Numbered from the stretch's first letter, positions 1-7,089 are shown. The stretch is DNA of 7,134 nucleotides from an uncultured Clostridia bacterium (GCA_947175045.1 CAMWLH010000100.1:1-7134); one strand, 5' to 3'. A program made the numbers and translations. The notes: generated from the letters alone by a model not told the origin.

Positions 1-3000
1 TCATATATGAGTCGAACGTCTTTTCCGTCAGATAATTAAATATCTGAACGCTTTTGTTTTCGTTGCCGCGGCGGACAATTCGTCCAAGCCTCTGCTCCAG
101 ATCGGACGGCTTCCACGGGATATCCAGATTGTGCAGCGCGCAGAGCTTTTGCTGAAAGTTTGCGCCTGTTCCCATCTTTCCCGTTGAAGCGAGCAGCACA
201 CGTTTTGTTCCCGAGTTGAGCTGTGAGAACATTTCAGTGCGCTGCTGCGCATTTGCCGCGTCCCCTGCCGCACATATCTCATCAGCAGGAATACCGCGTC
301 TTGTCAGCTCTTCGCGAATGTAGTTGTAGACAGAAAAAGCAGGCTCTCCCTTGCTGTTCCTGTCGTGTATGGCAATATCGCAGAAAATGACTTGCACTCC
401 CTTTTTCGCGGTAGTCTGATTGTATATATCCACAACTCGGTCAACGCAGAGATTGACCTTGCTGTCGGGATCGTTCTCAGCAGCAGGATTTATGCACCGC
501 GCGTCCAAGCCCAGCAGACGCGCCTCGCCCGTAATTTTAAGCGGATTATCTAAGTGCGGGTCAACATTGCCCTTGTGTATCTTTTCTGAACGCGCCGCGA
601 GTATCTTAACATACTCCTGCTGAAACTCGTTGGGCTTCGAAAGCACTGTCTGCGGCTTGCCGCCCTTGATCTCGGGTACTGGCAGCTTTAGCATTTCCGC
701 TGTGCGGATATCTGCAAATTCCTTGTACATCTGCATTAGCTCAGGCAAATTTGTAAATTTTGCAAAACGCTTTTTAGGACGGTAATCCGTCCCATCGGGG
801 GTAGGCTCAAGCTGAGTGACAACCTCACCAAATGTGCTTGCCCAATCGTCGAAATTCTCAAATCCCGCTTTTTGCAGAAGATCGGGACGGAGATAACGCT
901 GCATTGTGTACAGCTCGACCATAGAGTTGCTTACGGGCGTACCAGTAGCGAACAGGATATTTTTATAACCCGACTGCTCATTGAGATATTGCGTTTTAAT
1001 CAAAATATCTTCGGACTTCTGTGCAGGATTGGACTGTACCCCCGCTACTCTGCTCATTTTGGTAACAACCAAGCCATTTTTGTAACTGTGGGCTTCGTCC
1101 ACGACAAGGCTGTCAAAGCCGAGCTGTTCAAATGTCAGTGTTTCGTCTTTGGTTTTCGCGTCAAGCAGCCTTTCTATTTTTGTCTGTACGCTTTTCTTAA
1201 TGCGCTCCAGATCCTTGATGGACGTGCGGTCATCGGTATCATTCAGAGCATTCTCAAGTTTAGCAAGCTCTTTTGTTAGGAATTGCTTTCGATATTCTAC
1301 CGACATAGGAATTTTTTCAAACTGCTCATAGGACATTATTACCGCGGCATAGTCACCCGTACAGCGCCGCCCTATAAATTTCTGCCTGTTATCCTTGGAA
1401 AAATCCTTTTCGCCCGCGACAAGGATATTGGCTTCGGGATAAAGCCTCATCCACTCGCTTGCCATCTGGCGCACCAATGGCTTTGGTACTACCACGCAAG
1501 CCTTGTTTATCAGTCCGAGCCGCTTTTTCTCCATCGTAGCAGCTACCATCTCAAATGACTTTCCCGCGCCCACGCAATGGGCAAGCAGAGCGTTACCGCC
1601 CAGCTTTGCCCGCGCTACGGCATTTTTCTGATGGTCGTTGAGCTGTATAAAGGGTGACATACCCGGGAATGTTTGGTGAGACCCGTCATACTCGCGTCCC
1701 ACTATGGAGTTAAACAGTTCGTTGTATCGCGCCACATATTTTTCGCGCCGTGCAGGGTCGTCCCATAGCCAGTTTTTAAACGCAGCCTTCATTAAGTCAG
1801 CTTTATCCTGTGCAAGCCGCGTTTCCTTGGAGTTGACAATATAAATTATCTTTTCCTTGCCGTCCGCGTCATACACGGTTTTGGGGTCTTTAACGATAAT
1901 ATCACGGTTATTGAGCAGGCGTTCGAAAATTTCAAAGCTGTTAAGCCGTTTTGTTCCATAGGTCGAGGTTGCCGCAACGCTTCGATCAGCCGCTTGGTTT
2001 TCGATTTTGTATTCGCCCATCGGGGTACGGCGCAGTGACTGAAAAAGAAAACCCGCCTGTGAGTAATCGGTGAGAAACTGCTTGTAATCGTCAATATCTA
2101 CCCAGTTTACGCCTATTCTGGCAAAAATATCGCCGGCTTCGATTGTCTGCGGCAGAACCTTTTCAAGCGCCTGAACGTTTCGCTTGAATATGGGATTTCC
2201 TTCAGCAAAAACTTTAGCGGCGCGGAGCTTTTGTCGCACATTCCCTGAAAGATATTCCGAGGCTTCTTCATATCCCTCAAAAGGACTGTCCTTATCATAA
2301 TTTTGAGGATTAAGGTATATCAGATTACTGTCAGTAAGAGCATTTACGGCGTTTTCGGGGGTATATCCGCAAAGTTGTGCTATATATAGCACGTCAACCC
2401 TGCCTTGTATATCCAACGACACTTGCAGAGCCTCCTGCGGCGTGTCGACGTGAGTTATTTCCGTAGTTGGCTTTATGGTACGCTTGGTGAAAATATCCGA
2501 CTTGGAATAGGTTTTAGTTTCGCTGTCGTAATCTTCAAGAGCGCAAAGGAGATTGTAGTCATCGTCATCGCTGAAAACAGAAGAATTGGCACGTTCGCCT
2601 ATGTGCCCATACTTCTTGACAAAGCTGTCATAGTGCTCGTTTAAGGCATTTTGAAGAACGGACAGTTCCTCGTCAGAGCAGCGGTTCTCTTGCGCCGTTA
2701 TAACGCCGCGCATTATATTTCTCAGCTCGTGCAGCGCTTTCATGCGCTCCAATTTAGCGCCCTTTTCCTCTGTCTCTGTCATAATATTATTTTCACGGAA
2801 GTACATTTTACCGTCGATAAGCGTATAGGTAAAGTTGCGCACATCCTCGGTCGCGGGGATTATCCCGCGTTCTTTTGAATTTTCTTCGGCAACACGCTTG
2901 ACCGCTATGTTTGTTTTCAGCTTTGAAACAGCCTTGTCAAGCTGCTCCGCAAGGTCTGCGCCCTCAATAGGCAAGCACGTTGTGTTGTTGCCCGCATACA

Positions 3001-6000
3001 TTTTTCCGTCCTCGGACATTTTACCGAGTATCATTTCGGGGTGATCAAGGAAGTATTGATTTACAGGTATGCCGTCCTCGTTATTGCCAATATAGCACCA
3101 ATCGGGCATTTCAACCGCCATTTTCTCGCGCTTTTGCAGGAAAAAAATATCCGTCGTTACCTCAGTGTTTGCGTTATCCTTAAACGCGTTATTAGGCAAT
3201 CTGATAGCTCCGATAAGGTCAGCTCGCTTTGCCAGATACTCGCGGGTCTTGGAATTGGCTTTATCAAGCGTTCCTTTGGACGTAATGAAAGCGACGATCC
3301 CTCCCGGAGAAACCTTATCCAACGTCTTTGCAAAGAAGTAGTCGTGAATAAGGAATTTGTTGCTGTCATAGCGCTTATCGGCAACGGAGTAGCTGCCGAA
3401 CGGGACGTTCCCGACCGCAACATCAAAGAAATTATCGGGGAAATCCGTCTGCTCATAGCCTTTTATCTGAATATTCGCGTTGGGGTAGAGCTGCTGTGCG
3501 ATACGTCCCGTAATGCTGTCAAGTTCCACTCCGTACAGCTTGCTTTCACGCATTTTTTCAGGCATACAGCCAAAAAAGTTACCTACTCCCATTGCAGGCT
3601 CAAGCACGTTTCCGCTCTTAAAGCCCATGTTGTTAAGCGCTTTATACATCGCGTTGATAACGGTAGGTGTGGTATAGTGCGCATTCAATGTGCTGCCGCG
3701 CGCCGCTGTATATTCCTCGTCCGTCAGCAGCTCCTTAAGCTCTTTATACTCCTTTGACCATTTATTATTTGCACTGTCAAAGGCTTGCGGTATACCACCC
3801 CAACCGACATACTGCGAGAGTATTTTTTGTTCGTCGGCGGTCGCGGTTCTGCCCTCGGCTTCGATCTGCTTTAAGGTGCGGATCGCGGTTATGTTAGCGG
3901 CATATCTGGTCTTTTGCCCGCCTTCCGAGATTATATTACCATTGATTTTAAAATCGTTCTGTTCAACCTCTCGATACAGTTTGTCGGATTGCGCTATGTC
4001 AATAACGACAGAGTTTGGTCTTTCAGATGTCGAGATATCTGCAGCGGGAGTGTTAATATACCCATTTAGCTCAGCTGCTATCTCCTTTAATCTGCCATCA
4101 AACATCTTTTCGGATATTCGCGGCAGCATACCGTATTTCTGCTGAAATATGGGTAATCTGAGCATTTGCAAATTGAATGTATCATAACTGTTTACATTCA
4201 TTTGTTGTTCAATACGGTCAAGCAGCTCTATCGTTTCGGGTCTGAAATCGTTGTTTGCTTTTAGTTTTTCAAACGCTGAGTGGCGCGAATTCTCGTTGAG
4301 TTTTATAGGATACTGTGCCTTGAATTTATCGAAGATATCCTGCTCCTCTGCGGATAGCTTACTTCCGCGTTCAAGGTATGGAACAAGCACCTCAAGTGTT
4401 TGTTTTGCGTTTGCAATATCCTCATCATTGTAAAATCCTGTTTTGTTCTCTATCAGATACTTATTGAAATCGGTGATGTGCTCCACAAGCGATTTCCCGC
4501 CGCCGTGACCATTTCCGTCGCCAATATCAAATCGACCATCATATTTGAAGTCGTCATTACCGTTATCCAAAATTGCATATGCGGTGATTTCGAAATCGGT
4601 TTTATTGTAACCTACATCTTCTGTACTGAATTTCTCGTCAAGGTATTTGAACATTGCATTTGCAAGTGCAAACGGTGGATTTTTGTCGGGGTAATGCTCG
4701 TCAAGGAAACTATGCAAAATACTATCCTCGGTGTATGGAATTTTCAGCTCGATACTGTCCTCTATGGCTTGTCTGTCCTGCTGCTCCAAAATGTTGCGAA
4801 CGACGTCCAGATACTCATACTTTATAGGGTCAAGGCTATCGTAAACAGCACGGAGCTTTACTTCGGGTCTATCTGAGTACTGGAGAATATCTTCAATATA
4901 GTAGGCGCGATCATCAACGCGGACTTCTCTGCCTTTTAGCTTTGCCTCATCGGCGCGTTCGGTATTTACTATATCATTCTGTCGCAGCATTTCGCGGACA
5001 ACGTTCACATCCTCATAAATCACTGAGGCGATATTATACTTTTCGTTAGGTTCAGCGCGCAGTTTTATGAGAAATCCGTCCGAGCCGTTTGAAATAACGC
5101 CTTCAACTATGTAATCGAGATCTTCAATATGCACGGTTTTGTCAATCAGTTTTTCAGCTTCGGCGCGTTCTTTGTCAATAAGCTCGTGCATACGGTCATA
5201 ATCCTCATCGCTCATTCGACTGGGATTGTAAGCATATGGGTCGAAATCCTCTTCGGGGTCGTAGGGGTACTCATCATACGGCAGTCCAAGCTCGTGTGCT
5301 TTCTGCCGTCCCTTGTCGATTTCCGTATGATCGGCATACAGCATATCTGAAATCTCAGCATAGAGATTTTCCGCAAACTCGCCGTTTTCATACATTTCTT
5401 TATACAGTGTGATGTACGCTTCTCTTATGTCAGGCTCGCCTGTGTTTTCGCCGTTCATAAAGCTTCTGACCGCCTCATCGACTGCCCGTCTGACTTCATC
5501 ATTGAATTCGGGACGCGAACTGTTGAGAAAACTCTCCCTAACCGAGCTGTTATAGTACAAAATTGTACTGTGCGCATAGTCTCTCAGGGAGTTTACCGCC
5601 GCCGCCAATTCAGTGCTTTCGCTTTCATCAAAGTATGGTTTACTTTCTGTCCTGACTTCGGGCTGCTCGTCGAACAGCGTAAACTGCTCCGTTTCGGTAT
5701 TGTCGAGGATTGTGCTATATGTAGCACGATCCTCTTTGTAAAGCCCGGTAAAAGCCAACGCTGATAATGAAACGGCGGAAGTATCATCTTCCGCCGTTAT
5801 ATAACCGTTTAAATCCCTCTGGGTTTCAGCACCACGTCCTCCATCACCGCGCGCTTGCACTCCATTATCTTCATCTTCTCCCATGCTGCGATCTCCGCGA
5901 ACGTTGTTGGGCGGGGCTGATGTGCCTGCGCCCACTGCTCTGTCAGAGTATTGTACATTTCCTCCGCTTCCCTGTCTACTTTCCGAGCGATTATCCCGTA

Positions 6001-6955
6001 CTGCGCTCTCATCTCCAGCGGCGCTATCTCGAACGGGTAGTTCTCCTCCATGAACCTCTGCCATTCCCTGCCGTAGTTCCCTATCGGCTGTTTCAGCAGC
6101 TCCTGCTCCTCCTCGCTGTACTCCACTGTCAGCAACGGAAGATACGCCCAAGTTGTCGGGTCGAGCTTGTATGTCTGCCCGTTCTCCTCGATCATCTCCG
6201 CGTAATATTTCTTCTCTTCCTCGCACCAAATCTGCTTGATTTCGCCCATTGTCAATACTCCTTTCAATAATGATTTCGTTAATGGTTTTTTCCATTTTGC
6301 GCAGCGCCGATTTTGCCGTCAGCTGCACCCACTCACACAGTTTTTCAAATTCCGCTTTGCTGTGCAGCATATCCAGTGCCGATAGGTCAATCGGCGCGGT
6401 GTTGATTTTATAGGCACTTTGATATACGCACCGAGCTTTCATAATCTGCCGTACCATAGAACGGACGGATTTCATAAACTCCGATTTGTTTTTCGACGTG
6501 ATGTGCAAACTATCGGTAATCGTGTTTATACTGCTGTTCACCTCGTCAACTGCAAGAAAATTCACGCACTGGGCTAAACTTGAAAAGTTTCCGTCGTGTT
6601 CATCAGCGAATTTGCTTATGTACTTTTCGGCGGTCTGCTTGTCAAGTTTCCACTGAAAAGGCTCTGTTCCGCCTGCCGTCTGGGATATGTCAAAGCAGTA
6701 CCTGACTTCTCCGCCCGATATATACCCTATCCCTTTCGCACCGCGTTTTACTTGCCGATTGAATTTTCCCCAAGTTTCATAGTCTGCCGCCATTCTTGCG
6801 TTAGGATTTTCCGCAAAGATTGCCATTGTCTGCGCGGACGGAAGTTTATAAAACCGTCCCGAAAAATTAAGAAAATCCACGAATGATTGCTTATCGTTGA
6901 ACAATCTGTCCGTTATTTTCTCATAGCTGCTGCGAACATCGTCAATTCGTGCCAT
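1..6955 (-). CDS. Giant DNA methyltransferase-SNF2 helicase polyvalent protein of a conjugative element (C-terminus cut by window edge)
   Basis: The frame is open for 2318 codons with no stop; the C-terminus lies beyond the left edge. The ATG at 6955 is preceded by AGGAGG with a 5-nt spacer. Order seen: residues 1-235, ArdC-N-terminus-like (VKRGAKGI near 69-76); about 236-382, Gly/Arg/Asp-rich linker that overlaps a nested gene; about 383-600, acidic region; 606-735, two copies of a small domain; YDGRFDIGDGNG at 805-816; YVGWGGIPQAF at 1049-1059, a family hallmark; methyltransferase motif I LEPAMGVGNFFG (1118-1129) and catalytic-type NVPF (1183-1186, replacing NPPF/Y); Walker A GAGKS (1796-1800); DEAH (1953-1956); TGTP (2004-2007); helicase motif VI QRLGRIVRRGN (2288-2298). 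This architecture is known from integrative conjugative elements of Bacillota (LtrC-like or 'DNA methylase/helicase' annotations). The substrate is presumably element DNA, acting in the cytoplasm. A role in anti-restriction, replication or transfer is inferred. The methyltransferase and helicase assignments are firm; biological role and methylation specificity are unknown. Confidence 0.95.
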   Translation of the reverse strand, partial: MARIDDVRSSYEKITDRLFNDKQSFVDFLNFSGRFYKLPSAQTMAIFAENPNARMAADYETWGKFNRQVKRGAKGIGYISGGEVRYCFDISQTAGGTEPFQWKLDKQTAEKYISKFADEHDGNFSSLAQCVNFLAVDEVNSSINTITDSLHITSKNKSEFMKSVRSMVRQIMKARCVYQSAYKINTAPIDLSALDMLHSKAEFEKLCEWVQLTAKSALRKMEKTINEIIIERSIDNGRNQADLVRGREEILRGDDRGERADIQARPDNLGVSSVADSGVQRGGAGAAETADRELRQGMAEVHGGELPVRDSAAGDESAVRDNRSESRQGSGGNVQYSDRAVGAGTSAPPNNVRGDRSMGEDEDNGVQARGDGGRGAETQRDLNGYITAEDDTSAVSLSALAFTGLYKEDRATYSTILDNTETEQFTLFDEQPEVRTESKPYFDESESTELAAAVNSLRDYAHSTILYYNSSVRESFLNSSRPEFNDEVRRAVDEAVRSFMNGENTGEPDIREAYITLYKEMYENGEFAENLYAEISDMLYADHTEIDKGRQKAHELGLPYDEYPYDPEEDFDPYAYNPSRMSDEDYDRMHELIDKERAEAEKLIDKTVHIEDLDYIVEGVISNGSDGFLIKLRAEPNEKYNIASVIYEDVNVVREMLRQNDIVNTERADEAKLKGREVRVDDRAYYIEDILQYSDRPEVKLRAVYDSLDPIKYEYLDVVRNILEQQDRQAIEDSIELKIPYTEDSILHSFLDEHYPDKNPPFALANAMFKYLDEKFSTEDVGYNKTDFEITAYAILDNGNDDFKYDGRFDIGDGNGHGGGKSLVEHITDFNKYLIENKTGFYNDEDIANAKQTLEVLVPYLERGSKLSAEEQDIFDKFKAQYPIKLNENSRHSAFEKLKANNDFRPETIELLDRIEQQMNVNSYDTFNLQMLRLPIFQQKYGMLPRISEKMFDGRLKEIAAELNGYINTPAADISTSERPNSVVIDIAQSDKLYREVEQNDFKINGNIISEGGQKTRYAANITAIRTLKQIEAEGRTATADEQKILSQYVGWGGIPQAFDSANNKWSKEYKELKELLTDEEYTAARGSTLNAHYTTPTVINAMYKALNNMGFKSGNVLEPAMGVGNFFGCMPEKMRESKLYGVELDSITGRIAQQLYPNANIQIKGYEQTDFPDNFFDVAVGNVPFGSYSVADKRYDSNKFLIHDYFFAKTLDKVSPGGIVAFITSKGTLDKANSKTREYLAKRADLIGAIRLPNNAFKDNANTEVTTDIFFLQKREKMAVEMPDWCYIGNNEDGIPVNQYFLDHPEMILGKMSEDGKMYAGNNTTCLPIEGADLAEQLDKAVSKLKTNIAVKRVAEENSKERGIIPATEDVRNFTYTLIDGKMYFRENNIMTETEEKGAKLERMKALHELRNIMRGVITAQENRCSDEELSVLQNALNEHYDSFVKKYGHIGERANSSVFSDDDDYNLLCALEDYDSETKTYSKSDIFTKRTIKPTTEITHVDTPQEALQVSLDIQGRVDVLYIAQLCGYTPENAVNALTDSNLIYLNPQNYDKDSPFEGYEEASEYLSGNVRQKLRAAKVFAEGNPIFKRNVQALEKVLPQTIEAGDIFARIGVNWVDIDDYKQFLTDYSQAGFLFQSLRRTPMGEYKIENQAADRSVAATSTYGTKRLNSFEIFERLLNNRDIIVKDPKTVYDADGKEKIIYIVNSKETRLAQDKADLMKAAFKNWLWDDPARREKYVARYNELFNSIVGREYDGSHQTFPGMSPFIQLNDHQKNAVARAKLGGNALLAHCVGAGKSFEMVAATMEKKRLGLINKACVVVPKPLVRQMASEWMRLYPEANILVAGEKDFSKDNRQKFIGRRCTGDYAAVIMSYEQFEKIPMSVEYRKQFLTKELAKLENALNDTDDRTSIKDLERIKKSVQTKIERLLDAKTKDETLTFEQLGFDSLVVDEAHSYKNGLVVTKMSRVAGVQSNPAQKSEDILIKTQYLNEQSGYKNILFATGTPVSNSMVELYTMQRYLRPDLLQKAGFENFDDWASTFGEVVTQLEPTPDGTDYRPKKRFAKFTNLPELMQMYKEFADIRTAEMLKLPVPEIKGGKPQTVLSKPNEFQQEYVKILAARSEKIHKGNVDPHLDNPLKITGEARLLGLDARCINPAAENDPDSKVNLCVDRVVDIYNQTTAKKGVQVIFCDIAIHDRNSKGEPAFSVYNYIREELTRRGIPADEICAAGDAANAQQRTEMFSQLNSGTKRVLLASTGKMGTGANFQQKLCALHNLDIPWKPSDLEQRLGRIVRRGNENKSVQIFNYLTEKTFDSYM
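2377..2392. repeat. Perfect 16-bp palindrome GTGCTATATATAGCAC
   Basis: A perfect two-fold symmetric 16-mer inside the giant gene, encoding part of VLYIAQL. A copy with one substitution occurs at 5712-5727. It might be a protein-binding site or a methylation or transfer signal, or a coincidence of coding sequence. Confidence 0.45.
4751..5140 (-). repeat. Tandem duplicated small domain within the giant protein (LPD25-like)
   Basis: Residues 606-665 and 676-735 of the giant protein look like two diverged copies of one domain of about 60 residues. Copy one opens TVHIEDLDYIVEGVISN and ends VNVVREMLRQND; copy two opens EVRVDDRAYYIEDILQY and ends LDVVRNILEQQD, with a shared KLRA in the middle. The layout (two short strands, then a final helix) resembles the LPD25-type domains that recur in polyvalent proteins of mobile elements; these are thought to be accessory rather than catalytic. 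The duplication is seen directly; the family name is from memory and tentative. Confidence 0.5.
5712..5727. repeat. Near-perfect palindrome GTGCTATATGTAGCAC, second copy
   Basis: It differs from the palindrome at 2377-2392 at one base (A to G at the tenth position), which breaks one central pair of the dyad. Here it encodes RATYST of the giant protein, in a different reading context from the first copy, so the shared DNA sequence does not come from a shared peptide. It lies about 80 nt downstream (in transcription) of the nested gene's stop. Confidence 0.4.
5771..5798 (-). terminator. Perfect 11-bp hairpin just after the nested stop codon (terminator-like, inside the giant gene)
   Basis: On the minus strand, AACGGCGGAAG, loop ATGATA, then CTTCCGCCGTT: a GC-rich stem with no mismatch, starting 10 nt after the TAA of the nested gene. 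The sequence that follows (TCATTATCAG) is T-rich but has no clean U-tract, so full intrinsic termination is doubtful; it must be read through for the giant protein to be made. It could stabilise an mRNA 3' end, attenuate, or be the relic of a terminator carried in with the nested gene. The hairpin is certain, its function is not. Confidence 0.5.
5809..6249 (-). CDS. TnpV-like transposon-encoded small protein, nested in the +1 frame inside the giant gene
   Basis: A complete 146-codon frame on the same strand as the giant gene, shifted by one base. ATG at 6249 follows GAAAGGAG with an 8-nt spacer, an unusually good site for a chance frame; a TTG 18 nt upstream is a weaker start because it overlaps the end of that site. 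The protein reads like a real one: Trp-, Tyr- and Glu-rich, starting MGEIKQIWCEEEKKYY. It has an IGNYGREWQRFMEENYP block near residue 57, a VDREAEEMYNTLTEQ helix near 90 and a C-terminal WEKMKIMECKRAVMEDVVL helix. From memory these align in order with TnpV of Tn4451/Tn4453 elements (IGxYG, then [VI]DxxAEE, then WxxxMNxxxxxAxExV). TnpV has no established biochemical function. No signal peptide or membrane segment is visible. Codons favour GAG, CTG, CAG and AAG. It ends with TAA, 10 nt before a perfect hairpin. The gene call is fairly sure; the family name is moderate, as no search was run. Confidence 0.72.
   Translation of the reverse strand: MGEIKQIWCEEEKKYYAEMIEENGQTYKLDPTTWAYLPLLTVEYSEEEQELLKQPIGNYGREWQRFMEENYPFEIAPLEMRAQYGIIARKVDREAEEMYNTLTEQWAQAHQPRPTTFAEIAAWEKMKIMECKRAVMEDVVLKPRGI
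6258..6265 (-). promoter_or_regulatory. Ribosome binding site of the nested TnpV-like gene
   Basis: Reads GAAAGGAG on the minus strand, followed by the 8-nt spacer TATTGACA and then ATG at 6249. It lies inside the coding sequence of the giant protein, so it would act by internal initiation on the giant gene's mRNA. It decides the ATG at 6249 over the upstream TTG at 6267. Only weak promoter-like sequence was seen immediately upstream, so separate transcription is not supported. Confidence 0.7.
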
Positions 6956-6960
6956 TTGTT

Positions 6961-6966
6961 CCTCCT
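6961..6966 (-). promoter_or_regulatory. Ribosome binding site of the giant gene
   Basis: Perfect AGGAGG on the minus strand, 5 nt (AACAA) before the ATG at 6955. It fixes the start of the giant protein, whose first residues read MARIDDVRSS. A strong Bacillota-type site. Confidence 0.9.
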
Positions 6967-6972
6967 GATTAT

Positions 6973-7001
6973 ATTTTACCACTTTAAATCTATAAAGTCA
7001 A
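6973..7001 (-). promoter_or_regulatory. Sigma-A-type promoter for the giant gene
   Basis: The -35 box TTGACT (7001-6996) and -10 box TAAAAT (6978-6973) are separated by exactly 17 nt, each one base from consensus. A run of six A (7010-7005) lies just upstream of the -35 box, as in a weak UP element. Transcription should start near 6966, which gives a leader of only about a dozen bases that is essentially the Shine-Dalgarno site. It sits between the terminator of the upstream gene and the giant gene, so the giant gene is not simply read through from upstream. Confidence 0.75.
6981..6998. promoter_or_regulatory. Small dyad in the promoter spacer, possible operator
   Basis: ACTTTA and TAAAGT form a 6-bp inverted repeat around a 6-nt centre. 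It occupies the promoter spacer and overlaps half of the -35 box, where a bound repressor would block polymerase. The arms are AT-rich and short, so chance is a real alternative. Confidence 0.3.
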
Positions 7002-7018
7002 GTCTTTTTTGGGAGATT

Positions 7019-7069
7019 AAAAAAATTTTCTCTCCTTGAAAGCGGATATTTCCGATTCAAGGAGAGAAA
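7019..7069 (-). terminator. Rho-independent terminator of the upstream gene
   Basis: The arms at 7068-7056 and 7040-7028 form a perfect 13-bp stem, TTCTCTCCTTGAA against TTCAAGGAGAGAA. It extends by one pair at 7069/7027 and has a further 4-bp inner stem (CGGA/TCCG) capped by a 4-nt loop. On the minus strand it is followed within a few bases by seven T (7025-7019). Orientation and T-tract show that it stops transcription from the right, about 20 nt after the TAA at 7090. On the plus strand the flank is not U-rich. Confidence 0.85.
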
Positions 7070-7089
7070 TTCTTTATGTACCTATTGCA

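Larger units (their letters stand above)
6956..7089. other. Intergenic control region
   Basis: This 134-base gap is the only non-coding stretch in the window. It contains, in transcription order, the upstream gene's terminator, an A-tract, the giant gene's promoter with its dyad, and the ribosome binding site. No further open frame with a start site was seen in it. Confidence 0.8.

Noticed and set aside
2377..2392. CIRCE heat-shock operator
   Set aside because: CIRCE arms are TTAGCACTC and GAGTGCTAA around a 9-nt spacer. Here the half-sites are in the opposite order and abut, so it is not a CIRCE element.
3157..3456. A 99-codon minus-strand frame over the methyltransferase region, and similar short ones at 28-282, 1846-2094, 2113-2298 and 5593-5787
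   Set aside because: They lie out of frame in conserved parts of the giant gene, lack a Shine-Dalgarno site and have Ser/Arg-rich shadow composition. Unlike the nested TnpV-like gene, nothing supports their translation.
3041..3757. A 238-codon plus-strand open frame
   Set aside because: It is codon-for-codon antisense to the methyltransferase region of the giant gene, has no credible RBS and no recognisable motifs. The minus-strand frame carries the conserved motifs.
6265..6267. TTG start giving six extra residues on the nested protein
   Set aside because: It coincides with the Shine-Dalgarno site of the ATG at 6249, which has ideal spacing; no separate site serves the TTG.
5767..6270. A 167-codon plus-strand open frame opposite the nested gene
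   Set aside because: It is Leu/His/Arg/Pro-rich, as expected from the antisense of GAG- and CTG-rich codons, with no RBS or family resemblance.
1..6955. Possibility that the giant gene is broken by frameshifts
   Set aside because: Reading every codon of the frame from 6955 to 2 showed no TAA, TAG or TGA, and the domain order is intact; only the C-terminus is missing, because the window ends.
6968..6973. TATAAT as the -10 box of the giant gene
   Set aside because: It would lie 22 nt from the TTGACT box, too far, and would place the start inside or after the Shine-Dalgarno site. TAAAAT at 17 nt fits better.
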